Below, one piece after another: positions 1 to 9,231 of a DNA stretch of 64,000 nucleotides (the stretch's first letter is position 1; each line of letters starts with the position of its first letter). The position numbers and the translations under genes were made by a program. The notes below the pieces were generated by a model. That model ran no database searches. It saw only the letters and a list, made by a program, of their open reading frames with translations, and was not told where the DNA came from. Source of the DNA: Desulfosporosinus cupriresistens (GTDB taxonomy: Bacteria; Bacillota; Desulfitobacteriia; Desulfitobacteriales; Desulfitobacteriaceae); the NCBI RefSeq assembly GCF_001707885.1, contig NZ_MASS01000014.1:1-64000 (forward strand), given 5' to 3'.

Positions 1-11
1 TCTTTTATTAA

Positions 12-49
12 AAGCCCCAGTCAACGCTAAATCTTCGTGACTGGGGCTT
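12..49 (-). terminator. Intrinsic terminator of the binding-protein gene
   Basis: An 11-bp perfect stem (AAGCCCCAGTC pairing with GACTGGGGCTT) encloses a 16-nt loop. Read leftward it is followed by a weak T/A-rich tail. It lies about 140 bp past the stop of the leftward binding-protein gene. Confidence 0.7.
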
Positions 50-189
50 CATTGCCTTGTCGAGGAGTATTCAAGACTTAGACTCTAAGTTTGAATAATA
101 ATTCAATGCTAAGGATATTTTAGCTTTTGTACATGATTTAGTCAATTAAAATTCTGTTATAACATAATATTTCGTCTGAAATGTTCGAA

Positions 190-1350
190 TTATGGATTAA
201 CATGAGTGAGCAGGGTCTTCTTGCCGTCAACTAATTTAATAATAACCGCACTCTTCACAGGATTATGTGTTTTTGGATCAACCGTGATGACTCCAGTAAC
301 CCCTTGAAAATCCTTGGTGTTTTCTAAGGCTGATCTGAGTTTTTCAGGTTCCGTACTGCCTGAGGTTTTGATTGCTGCAATAAGCATTTCAGCCGCATCA
401 TAACCCAATGCTGCTAAAGCATCTGGTTCTGCATTATATTTTGCTTTATAGGCATCTGCGAAAGGTTTTGTAGCCGGATCTTCCGCCCACATATGGTTAA
501 CATAATACGTGTTATTTAGATTCGCAGGACCAGCTAACTCTGGTAATTTCTCAGAATCCCAGCCATCTCCTCCAACGAAGGGAACTGTTATTCCTAATTC
601 TCGAGCTTGTTTGACAATCAGTCCCACCTCATTGTAATAGCCAGGGACAAATACAACTTCAGGATTACTAGCTTTGATTCTGGTCAAGGTAGATTTGAAA
701 TCCTTATCTCCGCCAACATAATTCTCGGTATCGGTAATAGTTCCTCCAGCACCGGTAAGGACTTTACTAAACTCCGCAGCTAAACCTTTTGAGTAATCAT
801 CTTTTTGATCGATAAATACTGCCGCCTTATTTACCTTAAGCGTGTTCATTACGAAATTCGCAGCAACCTTTCCTTGGAAAGGATCTAAAAAGCAGCTTCT
901 GAAAACCCATGAATTCAGTGATCCATCTTTGTTAATTGTAACTTCTGCATTTGTTGCAGTTGGCGTAATCAACGGGATTTTATTGTCCGCAGAAACAGGC
1001 ACAGCTGCCTTCGTATTTGAACTAGTTACTGCTCCTAGAACAGCTACAACTTTATCTTGAGTGATTAGCTTTGTTATGGCTGACGTGGACTCTCCTGCTT
1101 CTGATTTATTATCTGCTGTAATGAATTTGAGTTGTTTTCCCAGGACGCCACCTTTTTTATTTTGATCTTCAAAAGCTAGATTCACTGAATTTAAAACTGA
1201 TTGACCATAAGTTGCTACGCCACCTGATAATTCAAGGTCGCCACCAATCTTAATTTCCTCAGAAGCGGCTGGTGCTGCTGAACTACCACAACCTGAGATC
1301 AAGCCTAACATTATAACTGCTATGCCTAACACGACTTTACTTTTTCTCAT
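190..1350 (-). CDS. Branched-chain amino-acid-type ABC transporter substrate-binding lipoprotein
   Basis: This 386-residue protein has a lipoprotein signal peptide with lipobox LISGC (Cys at residue 21), then a low-complexity linker and a type 1 periplasmic-binding fold typical of the LivJ/LivK family. In the family such proteins capture leucine, isoleucine, valine or related amides outside the membrane and deliver them to LivHMGF. A GGGGG ribosome-binding site precedes the ATG. No livH, livM, livG or livF gene is adjacent: the upstream neighbour is selB and the downstream side ends at a terminator and the window edge. The ligand therefore cannot be assigned, and the permease may lie beyond the left edge or elsewhere. 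Confidence 0.88.
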   Translation of the reverse strand: MRKSKVVLGIAVIMLGLISGCGSSAAPAASEEIKIGGDLELSGGVATYGQSVLNSVNLAFEDQNKKGGVLGKQLKFITADNKSEAGESTSAITKLITQDKVVAVLGAVTSSNTKAAVPVSADNKIPLITPTATNAEVTINKDGSLNSWVFRSCFLDPFQGKVAANFVMNTLKVNKAAVFIDQKDDYSKGLAAEFSKVLTGAGGTITDTENYVGGDKDFKSTLTRIKASNPEVVFVPGYYNEVGLIVKQARELGITVPFVGGDGWDSEKLPELAGPANLNNTYYVNHMWAEDPATKPFADAYKAKYNAEPDALAALGYDAAEMLIAAIKTSGSTEPEKLRSALENTKDFQGVTGVITVDPKTHNPVKSAVIIKLVDGKKTLLTHVNP

Positions 1351-1596
1351 TTGTTTACCCCCATCACTAAAATAAAATTCTATGTTGCAGTTTAAATAGA
1401 AACTTAAGGAATTACTAACGACACCTCCGCTTCACATATTAAGAATTTACCTTGGTCTAAGCAAAGCTTGATGCCAAAATAAACCCCGCTTAATAGTTAT
1501 AATACAGATCTCGACACATTTTTGCTTAACAACGATTAATTTTATATCTGTTACACCATTGTGTCAATTAATAAATTCTGTGTCACTACATAGATT

Positions 1597-3492
1597 TTAG
1601 TACAAACGTCTTTTGTCACCAGAGCGCTTAGTTAGCTTCTGATTATCAAAAAATTCTAGTAGGGGAACCGCATATTTTCTTGAAGTACCCCACGTTTCAC
1701 GCGCCTCTGCGACACCTATTTCACCATGATCCTTTAGAAACTCTGTTAAGAGTTTTTGGGCCTTAGCTAGCTCTTTTTGGCTATAATAAAATTGATCTAT
1801 ATGTACCCATTCTCCAATTTCACACAAGTACTGAGCATACTCTGGCGCTTCAGATTTAGGAATTGCACATTCTTCTGCTGTCATTGCCAAGTCAGGCGGC
1901 ATAAGTGCAACATTTTGCCATTTAACACGTAATGCTTCTAACCGTTTCAAAATATTCGCAGGAATTTCTGCTCCTTCATTTGTTTGGACTTTACTTCCTG
2001 ATATATTATAGAAGCCTCGAATAGACCCTTGTTCTAGTATTGTCTGCCAACGTCGATGTGTCCACGATATTCCTAAACGAGTTTTTAGTTCCTCTCGGCT
2101 AATTCCTCTGCGCAGAGGATTTACTTTTTCATAAGACTTGACGGTGTCTATCAATTTTGACCGCCAAAGTTCCGCCGGCACTTTTCCCCAGTAGAGCTTT
2201 GTTTCATCTTCCATCCAAATTTCCATTCGTCCCAATTGCTCTAGTGATATCAAACTTTCCTCCAGTTCTTCTGAACTGACATGCAGACGTGCAGCTAAAT
2301 CCTTATCCGTTCGAGGTTCGATCATTTCTTTTTCCAATAGGTCAAGGGGGTCGCCTTGGTCTTTCATCTTCATCTGTGCAAGAACATTTTCTTTAAACCG
2401 TTTATTCTTAAACTCTGCCACACCTAGAACTTTTCCGCCTGCAATTGTATGGGCAGGGGAATAGAACCGAAGTACAAAACGATCTCCTGGTACTGCAACA
2501 ACAGGTTCTTCCAATAGTATCTGGGCGAATCCCTCTTGTCCAGGCACCAGTTCTTCCTGCTCCAGAAGATGAATGCGGCCGAGGATCTCTGTGGTTCCAA
2601 GGTGAAAACGAACTCTTTGTCTTTGTATAATAGGTTTATTAGCCGAGAATAGGTTTAAAACCTTCAAGTCTAAGATTTTTCCGACCTTAAACGCATTTGG
2701 CATAACAAGTACTGAACCTCGCTCAACTTCAGCAACATCCACCCCAGTTAGATTTATGGCTACTCGTTGCCCAGCCTCTGCAGAATTCACTTTGTTTTTA
2801 TGAACTTGTAGGGAGCGAACCTTAGTAAGAATATGAGTTGGCTCAATCGCCAGCTCCTGTCCCATTTTCACTGTCCCACTGTGAAGCGTTCCAGTAACAA
2901 CGGTGCCGAATCCCTGAATACTGAAGACCCGATCAAGTGGCATACGAATAGGTCCGGTCGCTTTTTTTCCCTCAACCTCCGAAAGCAGTCCATCAATGAC
3001 TTGACGCAAGTTGAGAATCCCTTCACTTGTCAGTGCTGAAACTCGACAAATGGGTGCTTTTTGAAATGCCGTATCATTAAGTTCCTCGCGTATCTCTTCT
3101 TCTATCAGTTCAAGCCACTCTTCGTCCACAAGGTCTATTTTATTAATAACAACAATTCCTCGCGGTATACCCAGTAATGTCAAGATGTCCAGATGCTCCT
3201 GAGTCTGTGGCATAATCCCTTCATCTGCGGCAATGACGAGTAACACTACATCCATTCCGCTTGCTCCTGCCAGCATTTGGCGGACAAACCGTTCATGCCC
3301 AGGAACATCTACAATTCCAACTTGTCGCCCACTGGGCATTGTCATATGAGCAAATCCCAGCTCAATTGAGATTCCCCGTTGCTTCTCCTCTTTTAAACGG
3401 TCCGTTTCCATACCTGAAAGAGCATGAATCAGTTGCGTTTTCCCATGATCAACATGTCCTGCTGTACCTACTAAATAGTGTCGTTCACCCAT
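1597..3492 (-). CDS. selB: Selenocysteine-specific translation elongation factor SelB
   Basis: SelB is the EF-Tu-like GTPase that carries Sec-tRNA(Sec) to UGA codons followed by a SECIS hairpin. At 631 residues it has the usual bacterial length. The P-loop GHVDHGKT is at residues 12-19, followed by the switch-I RGIS motif, DVPGHE near residue 63 and NKID near residue 116. The two beta-barrel domains follow, and the C-terminal third is winged-helix repeats that in the family bind SECIS RNA. The start ATG has a GGGGAAG site. selA, selD and tRNA-Sec are not next to it. Its presence implies selenoproteins elsewhere, such as formate dehydrogenase; that is inference. Confidence 0.95.
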   Translation of the reverse strand: MGERHYLVGTAGHVDHGKTQLIHALSGMETDRLKEEKQRGISIELGFAHMTMPSGRQVGIVDVPGHERFVRQMLAGASGMDVVLLVIAADEGIMPQTQEHLDILTLLGIPRGIVVINKIDLVDEEWLELIEEEIREELNDTAFQKAPICRVSALTSEGILNLRQVIDGLLSEVEGKKATGPIRMPLDRVFSIQGFGTVVTGTLHSGTVKMGQELAIEPTHILTKVRSLQVHKNKVNSAEAGQRVAINLTGVDVAEVERGSVLVMPNAFKVGKILDLKVLNLFSANKPIIQRQRVRFHLGTTEILGRIHLLEQEELVPGQEGFAQILLEEPVVAVPGDRFVLRFYSPAHTIAGGKVLGVAEFKNKRFKENVLAQMKMKDQGDPLDLLEKEMIEPRTDKDLAARLHVSSEELEESLISLEQLGRMEIWMEDETKLYWGKVPAELWRSKLIDTVKSYEKVNPLRRGISREELKTRLGISWTHRRWQTILEQGSIRGFYNISGSKVQTNEGAEIPANILKRLEALRVKWQNVALMPPDLAMTAEECAIPKSEAPEYAQYLCEIGEWVHIDQFYYSQKELAKAQKLLTEFLKDHGEIGVAEARETWGTSRKYAVPLLEFFDNQKLTKRSGDKRRLY

Positions 3493-3709
3493 TTTTCTTC
3501 CCCTTATTACGTGATTTTGGCCAAAATCTGTCTAGATCATCTTTGCAGGTAGGTTTCTCTTTGTAATTAATAACCCTTCTGTACTCTAAGTATTCATTCG
3601 CTTGTTTATTTTGGCCTCTTCTCAAGGTATTTAATCTGTTTTCGTTTCTATCAATCTCATATTCGGCTATTACTACTTCAGATTCTTCCCATAAATTTTC
3701 AAGACAAAT
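3485..3709 (-). other. Unassigned 74-codon open frame overlapping the selB start
   Basis: An open frame of 74 sense codons runs leftward from just after a TAA to a TGA inside the first codons of selB (ATGGGTGA overlap). Its translation is charged and lysine/arginine/glutamate-rich, with motifs such as LENLWEES and DDLDRFWPK. It has no ATG, GTG or well-placed TTG with a ribosome-binding site near its beginning; only an ATT is available there. It could be the tail of a decayed gene that was once translationally coupled to selB, or chance. I do not recognise its family. Confidence 0.3.
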
Positions 3710-3763
3710 TTATCTTCAGCCTACCAGCCATTTGAAAACTTCGACAATCAAAGTAAATATCCT

Positions 3764-4795
3764 TTATGTTCTACGCCAAAAGTATAAAATTGTCGGTAAG
3801 AAGACAAGTCCTAAATAACCAAACAAAGGATATACGAACTGTACAATTTGGGAGAATCTTACCCCTGCTATTGGTAACAACAAGAGCAATATTAAGAGTG
3901 TGGCATTTCCATAACTCAATTTATTTGTTTGTACCACTCTACTGACAAGACTAAAGCCATTTCCTATCGCTGCTGTGATCATAGTCAACCATAATACGAC
4001 TACATAGAAAAAGGCTGGCCAATCTCCTAACTTACCTGCAACTGCAACCATTGGTATTTCTAACCCTATTACCTCTGGAAACCTGAGTAATGCAGACCCT
4101 ATAAAGAAAGCAAATATTCCAAGTGATACACCGCCAAGAACTGCCCCTATGCGTGCTCCTGGCCGTTGGACATCACGGCCAAGTGAAGCGAACACTACCA
4201 TAGCTAGAGTGAAATTAAACGATACATATAATATAGCTGAGAGAGCCCAATGTTGAACAATTGGGTTAGGCAACACAACAATGCCTTCACCATCTCCAGA
4301 AGCTGCAAAAAATACAGCCGCAGTTGCGATACCTAAGCAAATGATAAATTTCAATGGGATTAGGACAGAATTAATCCATAAAACTCCCTCTCCGCGAAAC
4401 CATAAAGCTAAAGCTATTACAGTTCCTGTCAATATAATACCTAACCACCTGGTGAATCCGAAATATTCGTAAAAGAGTGCCCCGCTGCCCGAAATCATCG
4501 CCAGCATTCCTAGAAATAAGAGTATACTTACGAGTCCATCTGCCCATAGACCCCACCTATTCCCTAATAGACGTTTAAAAAACTCTGAATAGGATGTTAT
4601 CTTCCAGCGCGCCTGCAAATCCAACATACTCCAACCCATAAGTGCAAACAATACTGCACTGACAATAATTCCGACTAAACCCCAACGACCATAGCGAGAA
4701 AAAAATTGCTGTATTTCTTGACCTGATGCAAATCCTGCCCCCATAACGGCACCTACGTAAGTTGCGGCAACTTGTAATGTTGTTTTCCAGTTCAT
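3764..4795 (-). CDS. YkvI-family multispanning membrane protein
   Basis: This 343-residue, strongly hydrophobic protein begins with TYVGAVMGAGFASGQEI, a glycine-rich first helix typical of the COG3949 (YkvI) family within the amino acid-polyamine-organocation fold. About ten membrane segments are visible. The helix-breaking GAGFASGQE stretch at residues 16-26 is where relatives bind substrate. The substrate is unknown. The gene starts at ATG after AGGGAAGTG and is divergent from yyaC. It is separated from selB by about 270 bp, so it is probably transcribed independently. Confidence 0.8.
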   Translation of the reverse strand: MNWKTTLQVAATYVGAVMGAGFASGQEIQQFFSRYGRWGLVGIIVSAVLFALMGWSMLDLQARWKITSYSEFFKRLLGNRWGLWADGLVSILLFLGMLAMISGSGALFYEYFGFTRWLGIILTGTVIALALWFRGEGVLWINSVLIPLKFIICLGIATAAVFFAASGDGEGIVVLPNPIVQHWALSAILYVSFNFTLAMVVFASLGRDVQRPGARIGAVLGGVSLGIFAFFIGSALLRFPEVIGLEIPMVAVAGKLGDWPAFFYVVVLWLTMITAAIGNGFSLVSRVVQTNKLSYGNATLLILLLLLPIAGVRFSQIVQFVYPLFGYLGLVFLPTILYFWRRT

Positions 4796-4957
4796 AACAC
4801 TTCCCTCCTCGCCATCATGCTTATGGCTGGAAAAGGAATCTCATGCATAAAAAGGTCAGGAATTGGGAAATATTTATATATATATTATTGAACTGGAATT
4901 TACTAGGCGTTTATAAGTTCATAGGTATTCAAGTTCTTAATTCTTAGGGGGTAACTC

Positions 4958-5530
4958 GTGAGTCTATTTTCTTTATGGACTGAACCTCAAAAAATAAAAG
5001 CCCACGTTGATGACTATTCCGCCAAGGCGAAATTAGAAACGCGGCTTTCTGATCTCTTCGTATCAACTCGTAAGCGCCCTGCAGTTATTCTTTGCATTGG
5101 AACTGATCGATCTACGGGAGACGCCTTAGGTCCTTTAATAGGAACACATCTTTCGCGCCTTAAACTACCTCAGCTTCATGTCTACGGTACGCTCGATGAA
5201 CCTGTACATGCTACTAATCTGGGACAAAACATCGAATTCATCAAACAATCCTTCGTGAATCCTTTTATTATTGCAATTGATGCCTGCCTCGGACGTATGG
5301 ATTCTATAGGGTGTATCATACTAGCTAATGGGCCTTTAAAACCAGGCGCTGGTGTCCATAAACAGCTTCCTGAAGTAGGAGAGGCTCATTTGACCGGAAT
5401 CGTAAATGTCGGTGGTTTTATGGAATACATGGTATTGCAAAACACCCGCCTTAATCTGGTGTGGCGGATGTCCGAAAATATTAGTTCTCTCATAACGCAT
5501 TCATATTTAAAAATGCGTTATGAGAAATAA
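4958..5530 (+). CDS. yyaC: Spore protease YyaC
   Basis: YyaC (DUF1256) is a sporulation protein with the fold of the germination protease Gpr and hydrogenase-maturation proteases. The family is found only in spore formers. The 190-residue product shows the glycine/aspartate core CIGTDRSTGDALGP at residues 46-59. A second acidic patch, IIAIDACLGR, lies near the middle, with NVGGFMEYMVLQNTRL near the end. The start is GTG after AGGGGG. In Bacillus subtilis yyaC also sits near parB, so the neighbourhood supports the call. The physiological substrate is not established. Confidence 0.9.
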   Translation: MSLFSLWTEPQKIKAHVDDYSAKAKLETRLSDLFVSTRKRPAVILCIGTDRSTGDALGPLIGTHLSRLKLPQLHVYGTLDEPVHATNLGQNIEFIKQSFVNPFIIAIDACLGRMDSIGCIILANGPLKPGAGVHKQLPEVGEAHLTGIVNVGGFMEYMVLQNTRLNLVWRMSENISSLITHSYLKMRYEK

Positions 5531-5534
5531 GTTG

Positions 5535-6038
5535 TTATATTTTCTCTCCTAGCATTGCTTTTCTAATAACTTCAACTTCTTCATCGGTCAATGAATACGA
5601 AGACTGCCCTTTAGCAATGGGTTTAGCGTATACTCTTGATTCTTCACGGCTATGAATAGCACTGAGCACAACTCCACTTCCCTCTTGATTCAAAAGCGCA
5701 AAGGCAAAACTTAAATCGCTCCCTACGTTATCAAAGGCTCTAAATCGCAACAATTCTGCACGATCAACGGCAGCGCGCAATTTCGCTTCGATCTGTGCAA
5801 GCCGTATTTCACAAGTTTTTATTTCCTGATTTTGTTCACCCAGCGTCTCTATATATTTCTGAAGTATTGGTTCAAGTTCGTTCCCTGACATGAATGTTTG
5901 TAACGTCACATAAGAAGCTTCAAAGCGTTTCATTCGGCGAAAAAGCAATATAATTATTAGAATAAAAATCAATATAAGTATCGATAAAGCACTGATACCC
6001 CACCATATTATAGGCATAATGCTTCCTAGACTTGTCAA
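5535..6038 (-). CDS. DUF4446 family membrane-anchored protein
   Basis: The product is about 167 residues with one N-terminal transmembrane helix (WWGISALSILILIFILIIILLF region) ending in RRMKR. A helical, probably coiled-coil middle follows, then a C-terminal globular part with FDNVGSDLSFAFALL and ESRVYAKPI, which are hallmarks of DUF4446. The frame is open further upstream, but AAGGAGG lies eight bases before the TTG at 6038, so I place the start there. DUF4446 genes commonly sit near parB and yyaC in clostridia. No biochemical role is known. It converges on yyaC with four bases between the stops. Confidence 0.8.
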   Translation of the reverse strand: MTSLGSIMPIIWWGISALSILILIFILIIILLFRRMKRFEASYVTLQTFMSGNELEPILQKYIETLGEQNQEIKTCEIRLAQIEAKLRAAVDRAELLRFRAFDNVGSDLSFAFALLNQEGSGVVLSAIHSREESRVYAKPIAKGQSSYSLTDEEVEVIRKAMLGEKI

Positions 6039-6103
6039 CCCTTTTGCCTCCTTTTTCAATTAACTAGATACGTTCACTAATGATTATTTACGATTCTACA
6101 GTT

Positions 6104-6805
6104 TTACATACCCAAATGGAGCTTTGTGAATAAAATGGTTATTGGAACTGCTAGAAATATTGCTGGTAGTAGATTGCCTACTTTAATTTCTTTCATTTCC
6201 AAGATATTAAATCCTATCCCCAATATAAGCAAACCACCCGTTGCGCCCATTTCTGTGATGACTTGAGAAGACAGTATTCCTTGGAGTAGGCCCGCTGCCA
6301 TAGTTATAGATCCTTGATATATAAACACAGGTATAGCTGACGCTAATACGCCAATCCCCATCGAAGAGGAGAAAACTATTGCTGATATTCCATCAAGCAT
6401 AGATTTCATAAAAAGTATATTATGGTTTCCCCTTAAGCCACTCTCAAGTGAGCCCATTATTGCCATTGCTCCGACACAGTAAATTAAGCTTGCTGTTACA
6501 AATGCTTTAGTGAATCCAGTTACTTGACCATTTCTAGAAAATTTACCTTCTAACCACTGACCAAAATGTTGTAATCGAAGCTCGATATCTATCCATTCCC
6601 CAATTACGCCACCTAACACGAGGCTGGCAATAACAATTAACGGATTCTTAGTTTGCAAAGCCATACTTCCTCCAATTAGTAAGACAGCCAGCCCTATTCC
6701 CTGTATGACTGTCCTTTTCATTTTTTCAGGTAAGGCTTGTCCAAACAAAAGTCCTATTAATCCTCCTAAAACAATAGCTGCTGTATTTACAATAGTTCCC
6801 AACAC
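6104..6805 (-). CDS. DUF554 family membrane protein (YqgA/YdfK type)
   Basis: The product is about 233 residues with six to seven hydrophobic segments. It opens with MLGTIVNTAAIVLGGLIG, the standard DUF554 N-terminus, and shows the internal GGSMAL and VLGGVIGEWIDIE motifs. The GTG at 6805, eight bases after AAGGCGG, gives the family-typical start; an ATG three codons upstream is possible. The family is predicted to be a transporter, but its substrate is unknown. It lies 65 bp upstream of the DUF4446 gene on the same strand and may be cotranscribed with it. Confidence 0.8.
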   Translation of the reverse strand: MLGTIVNTAAIVLGGLIGLLFGQALPEKMKRTVIQGIGLAVLLIGGSMALQTKNPLIVIASLVLGGVIGEWIDIELRLQHFGQWLEGKFSRNGQVTGFTKAFVTASLIYCVGAMAIMGSLESGLRGNHNILFMKSMLDGISAIVFSSSMGIGVLASAIPVFIYQGSITMAAGLLQGILSSQVITEMGATGGLLILGIGFNILEMKEIKVGNLLPAIFLAVPITILFTKLHLGM

Positions 6806-6946
6806 TAACATCACCGCCTTCTTTAGGCCTTAAATTCTTTCGGAAAGAATTGTATATTAACACTTTACTTATCAGTGCAAATACACTTTGTTTATTGTCT
6901 AAAATTTCGTCATAGCTGACCTATTTTCTGTTTAAACTAAACCTTA

Positions 6947-6962
6947 TGTTCCATGTGGAACA
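6947..6962. promoter_or_regulatory. parS centromere-like site 1
   Basis: TGTTCCATGTGGAACA matches the bacterial parS consensus (TGTTNCACGTGAAACA in Bacillus, TGTTCCACGTGGAACA in many clostridia) with one change in the centre. ParB encoded 530 bp away is the expected ligand. Confidence 0.88.
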
Positions 6963-7311
6963 TAAATGCATAAATCCATTATTTACAAAGCAAAATATCT
7001 TATTCATAATACTGAAATCTAATCTAAGGTTACTGATAATACTTTTGGGTCGCTTCAAATATATATGATTGGACACAGGGTCAAGTAAAATGGTTCAATT
7101 GAGATTCCTAGCCGCGAATTACATATTTAATACCAGTAATATACAAAACTATATAAGATACATAGGTAAGTATTAAATACATCATAACCATAGGATAAAA
7201 ATATCCTCTCTGAGTATAACTTCAGATTGGATATTTTAAATATCTTAATTTTGTTAACACAAAATTAAAAAAATCAAACATTATTATTTTTGAAAACATT
7301 TCATTATTAAA

Positions 7312-7327
7312 TGTTCCACGTGGAACA
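7312..7327. promoter_or_regulatory. parS centromere-like site 2 (perfect palindrome)
   Basis: TGTTCCACGTGGAACA is a perfect 16-bp palindrome and the best of the three parS copies. In the family, ParB loads and spreads from such sites as a CTP-dependent clamp. Confidence 0.95.
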
Positions 7328-7471
7328 ATACTGGAATATATAAATCACTGTGTGTCAAAATTTTTAAATTGGATAGAAATAAATTAGCAATAACTAAAGG
7401 TTATTATATATTAATCTATGTTCATATTCCAATCCAATTGCTCATAAAAATGTTAATTTCCTTTCCTAGAT

Positions 7472-7487
7472 TGTTCCACATGGAACA
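7472..7487. promoter_or_regulatory. parS centromere-like site 3
   Basis: TGTTCCACATGGAACA differs from the perfect copy at one central base. It lies 8 bp beyond the parB stop codon, so ParB nucleation would occur right at the end of its own gene. Confidence 0.9.
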
Positions 7488-7494
7488 TTGATTT

Positions 7495-8343
7495 TTAATC
7501 TATCCGTACGTTCCACAGTTCAAGAAGACGATTTAATTCCTCTTCAGAAAAATATTGTATTTCAATTTTTCCTCGTTTAGAGTCTCCTTTCAACAAGACT
7601 TTTGTCTGAAAGCTAGTCTGCAAACGTTCTTCAACGTTATGAAGAAGAAGAGAATGTTCGCGAGTAGGTTTACTTTTCTCAACTTTTCCTGAAACTCTGT
7701 TCAAAAGTTCTTCAGTCTCCCGCACAGATAACTTTTCCTTTGCAGCCTTTTGAGCTATCAAAACTTGCAAGGATGTATCTTTAACACTAAGCAACACTTT
7801 AGCATGCCCTAAAGAAATATCTTCATTTCTTAGCAATTGAAGAATAATTTCAGGTAACAAAATCACACGTAGGAGATTAGCTACAGTTGTTCGCGCTTTT
7901 CCAACGCGTTGGGCGACTTGTTCTTGAGTTAAACTGTATTCTTCAATCAGTTTTTTATAAGCCATTCCTTCATCAATAGGGGATAAATCTGCGCGTTGAA
8001 TATTTTCAACAAGTGCCCTTTCAGCCATTTCTTGATCATTGCACAATTGAACAATACATTCAATATTAGAAAACCCAGCAATTTTAGCCGCTCGTAATCG
8101 TCGTTCACCAGCAATAATATAATATCGCTCACCTTCTGGTCTGACCAAAATAGGTTGAAGCAAACCGTGCTCTTGCAGAGAATTCGCTAATTCATTTAAT
8201 GAATCAAGATCAAAATCTCTTCTAGGTTGATCGGGGTTCGGATCAATATCCGAGACAGGTATTTCTTTAATACTATGGTTATCACTTAACTCATCAGATA
8301 GTAACGCTTGAAGGCCTCGGCCAAGTCCCTTTTTACTAGACAC
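7495..8343 (-). CDS. parB: Chromosome partitioning protein ParB (Spo0J)
   Basis: ParB binds parS, spreads as a sliding clamp and recruits SMC. The 282-residue protein has the N-terminal [12 protein letters not shown] segment that stimulates ParA ATPase. The CTP-binding N-domain carries GERR at residues 79-82 and ENIQR further on. A helix-turn-helix ([20 protein letters not shown] region) is followed by a C-terminal dimerisation domain. The parB start overlaps the parA stop by eight bases, so the two are translationally coupled, and three parS sites follow its stop. Confidence 0.97.
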   Translation of the reverse strand: MSSKKGLGRGLQALLSDELSDNHSIKEIPVSDIDPNPDQPRRDFDLDSLNELANSLQEHGLLQPILVRPEGERYYIIAGERRLRAAKIAGFSNIECIVQLCNDQEMAERALVENIQRADLSPIDEGMAYKKLIEEYSLTQEQVAQRVGKARTTVANLLRVILLPEIILQLLRNEDISLGHAKVLLSVKDTSLQVLIAQKAAKEKLSVRETEELLNRVSGKVEKSKPTREHSLLLHNVEERLQTSFQTKVLLKGDSKRGKIEIQYFSEEELNRLLELWNVRID

Positions 8344-9097
8344 GATCTAAAACCTCCTTAGCCAATTCTCGATAAACTTCAGCTCCTCTAGAGCGAGTAT
8401 CATAAGCATTAATCGGTTTCCCATGACTTGGAGCTTCGCTGAGGCGAACATTGCGGGAAATAATCGTTTTGAAGACTTTCTGTGGAAAGTACTTTTTTAC
8501 CTCATCCACTACTTGTATAGCTAAATTTGTTCGAGCATCAAACATAGTTAACAGAGCTCCTAATATATTTAGGTTTGGATTGAGATGTTTGCGAACTCTT
8601 TCCAATGTGCTCATTAAGAGTGTTAGGCCTTCAAGTGCATAGTACTCACATTGAATAGGAATTAAAACGTCCGTGGCAGCAGTTAAAGCGTTTATCGTCA
8701 GTAGTCCAAGTGATGGTGGGCAATCTATGAATACAAAATCGTAACTATCCTTTATGTTTTCAAAGGCAATTCTCAATTTGCCTTCACGTGAAATCTGAGA
8801 AACTAATTCAATTTCTGCCCCAGCCAACTGAATTCGAGCAGGGACAACTTTTAGATTCTTTTGATCCGTTTTCTGAATCACCTGTTCAAGAGGGACATCA
8901 TTGATCAATACATCATAGATACAACGCGAAAGCTTATGTTTTGCAAGCCCCATACCGCTGGTTGCATTTCCCTGCGGGTCAAGATCTACAAGAAGAACCT
9001 TTTTCCCAAGTTCGGCTAAACAAGCACTTAAATTTATCGCTGTCGTCGTCTTAGCAACACCACCTTTTTGATTGGCAATAGCGATTACTTTGGTCAT
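8336..9097 (-). CDS. parA: Chromosome partitioning ATPase ParA (Soj)
   Basis: ParA/Soj is a deviant-Walker ATPase that binds DNA non-specifically as an ATP dimer. It partners with ParB and, in Bacillus, also regulates DnaA. The deviant Walker A KGGVAKTT is at residues 11-18 of [10 protein letters not shown]. The Walker B segment [11 protein letters not shown] and C-terminal [11 protein letters not shown] are typical of the chromosomal Soj subgroup. A GTG four codons upstream is in frame but lies against the AGGAAG site, so ATG at 9097 (or TTG at 9100) is preferred. The gene forms an operon with parB. Confidence 0.96.
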   Translation of the reverse strand: MTKVIAIANQKGGVAKTTTAINLSACLAELGKKVLLVDLDPQGNATSGMGLAKHKLSRCIYDVLINDVPLEQVIQKTDQKNLKVVPARIQLAGAEIELVSQISREGKLRIAFENIKDSYDFVFIDCPPSLGLLTINALTAATDVLIPIQCEYYALEGLTLLMSTLERVRKHLNPNLNILGALLTMFDARTNLAIQVVDEVKKYFPQKVFKTIISRNVRLSEAPSHGKPINAYDTRSRGAEVYRELAKEVLDRV

Positions 9098-9180
9098 CAA
9101 TGAGCACACACTTCCTTCTATATCGAATAGAAAATTATTACGATTACTTATACTCTAGATAGTATCAAACCCCTCCCAAT

Positions 9181-9207
9181 AAAAAAAGCGTTATAAACGC
9201 TTTTTTT
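9181..9207. terminator. Bidirectional intrinsic terminator
   Basis: A short GCGTT-ATA-AACGC stem is flanked by seven A residues on one side and seven T residues on the other, so it can work in both directions. It sits just past the stop of the leftward VanW gene and separates it from parA. Confidence 0.85.
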
Positions 9208-9231
9208 AAATAAATTAAATATTTTTCATAG

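Larger units (their letters stand above)
6815..7494. other. A+T-rich intergenic region carrying parS sites
   Basis: This 680-bp gap downstream of parB is very A+T-rich and holds no convincing gene on either strand. Its clear content is three 16-bp parS palindromes, listed separately. A short palindrome (AGGATA-AAAA-TATCCT) occurs near 7191-7206. Confidence 0.7.

Noticed and set aside
3493-3763. tRNA-Sec or selA upstream of selB
   Set aside because: No 90-nt cloverleaf with TCA anticodon and no SelA-like residues in any frame.
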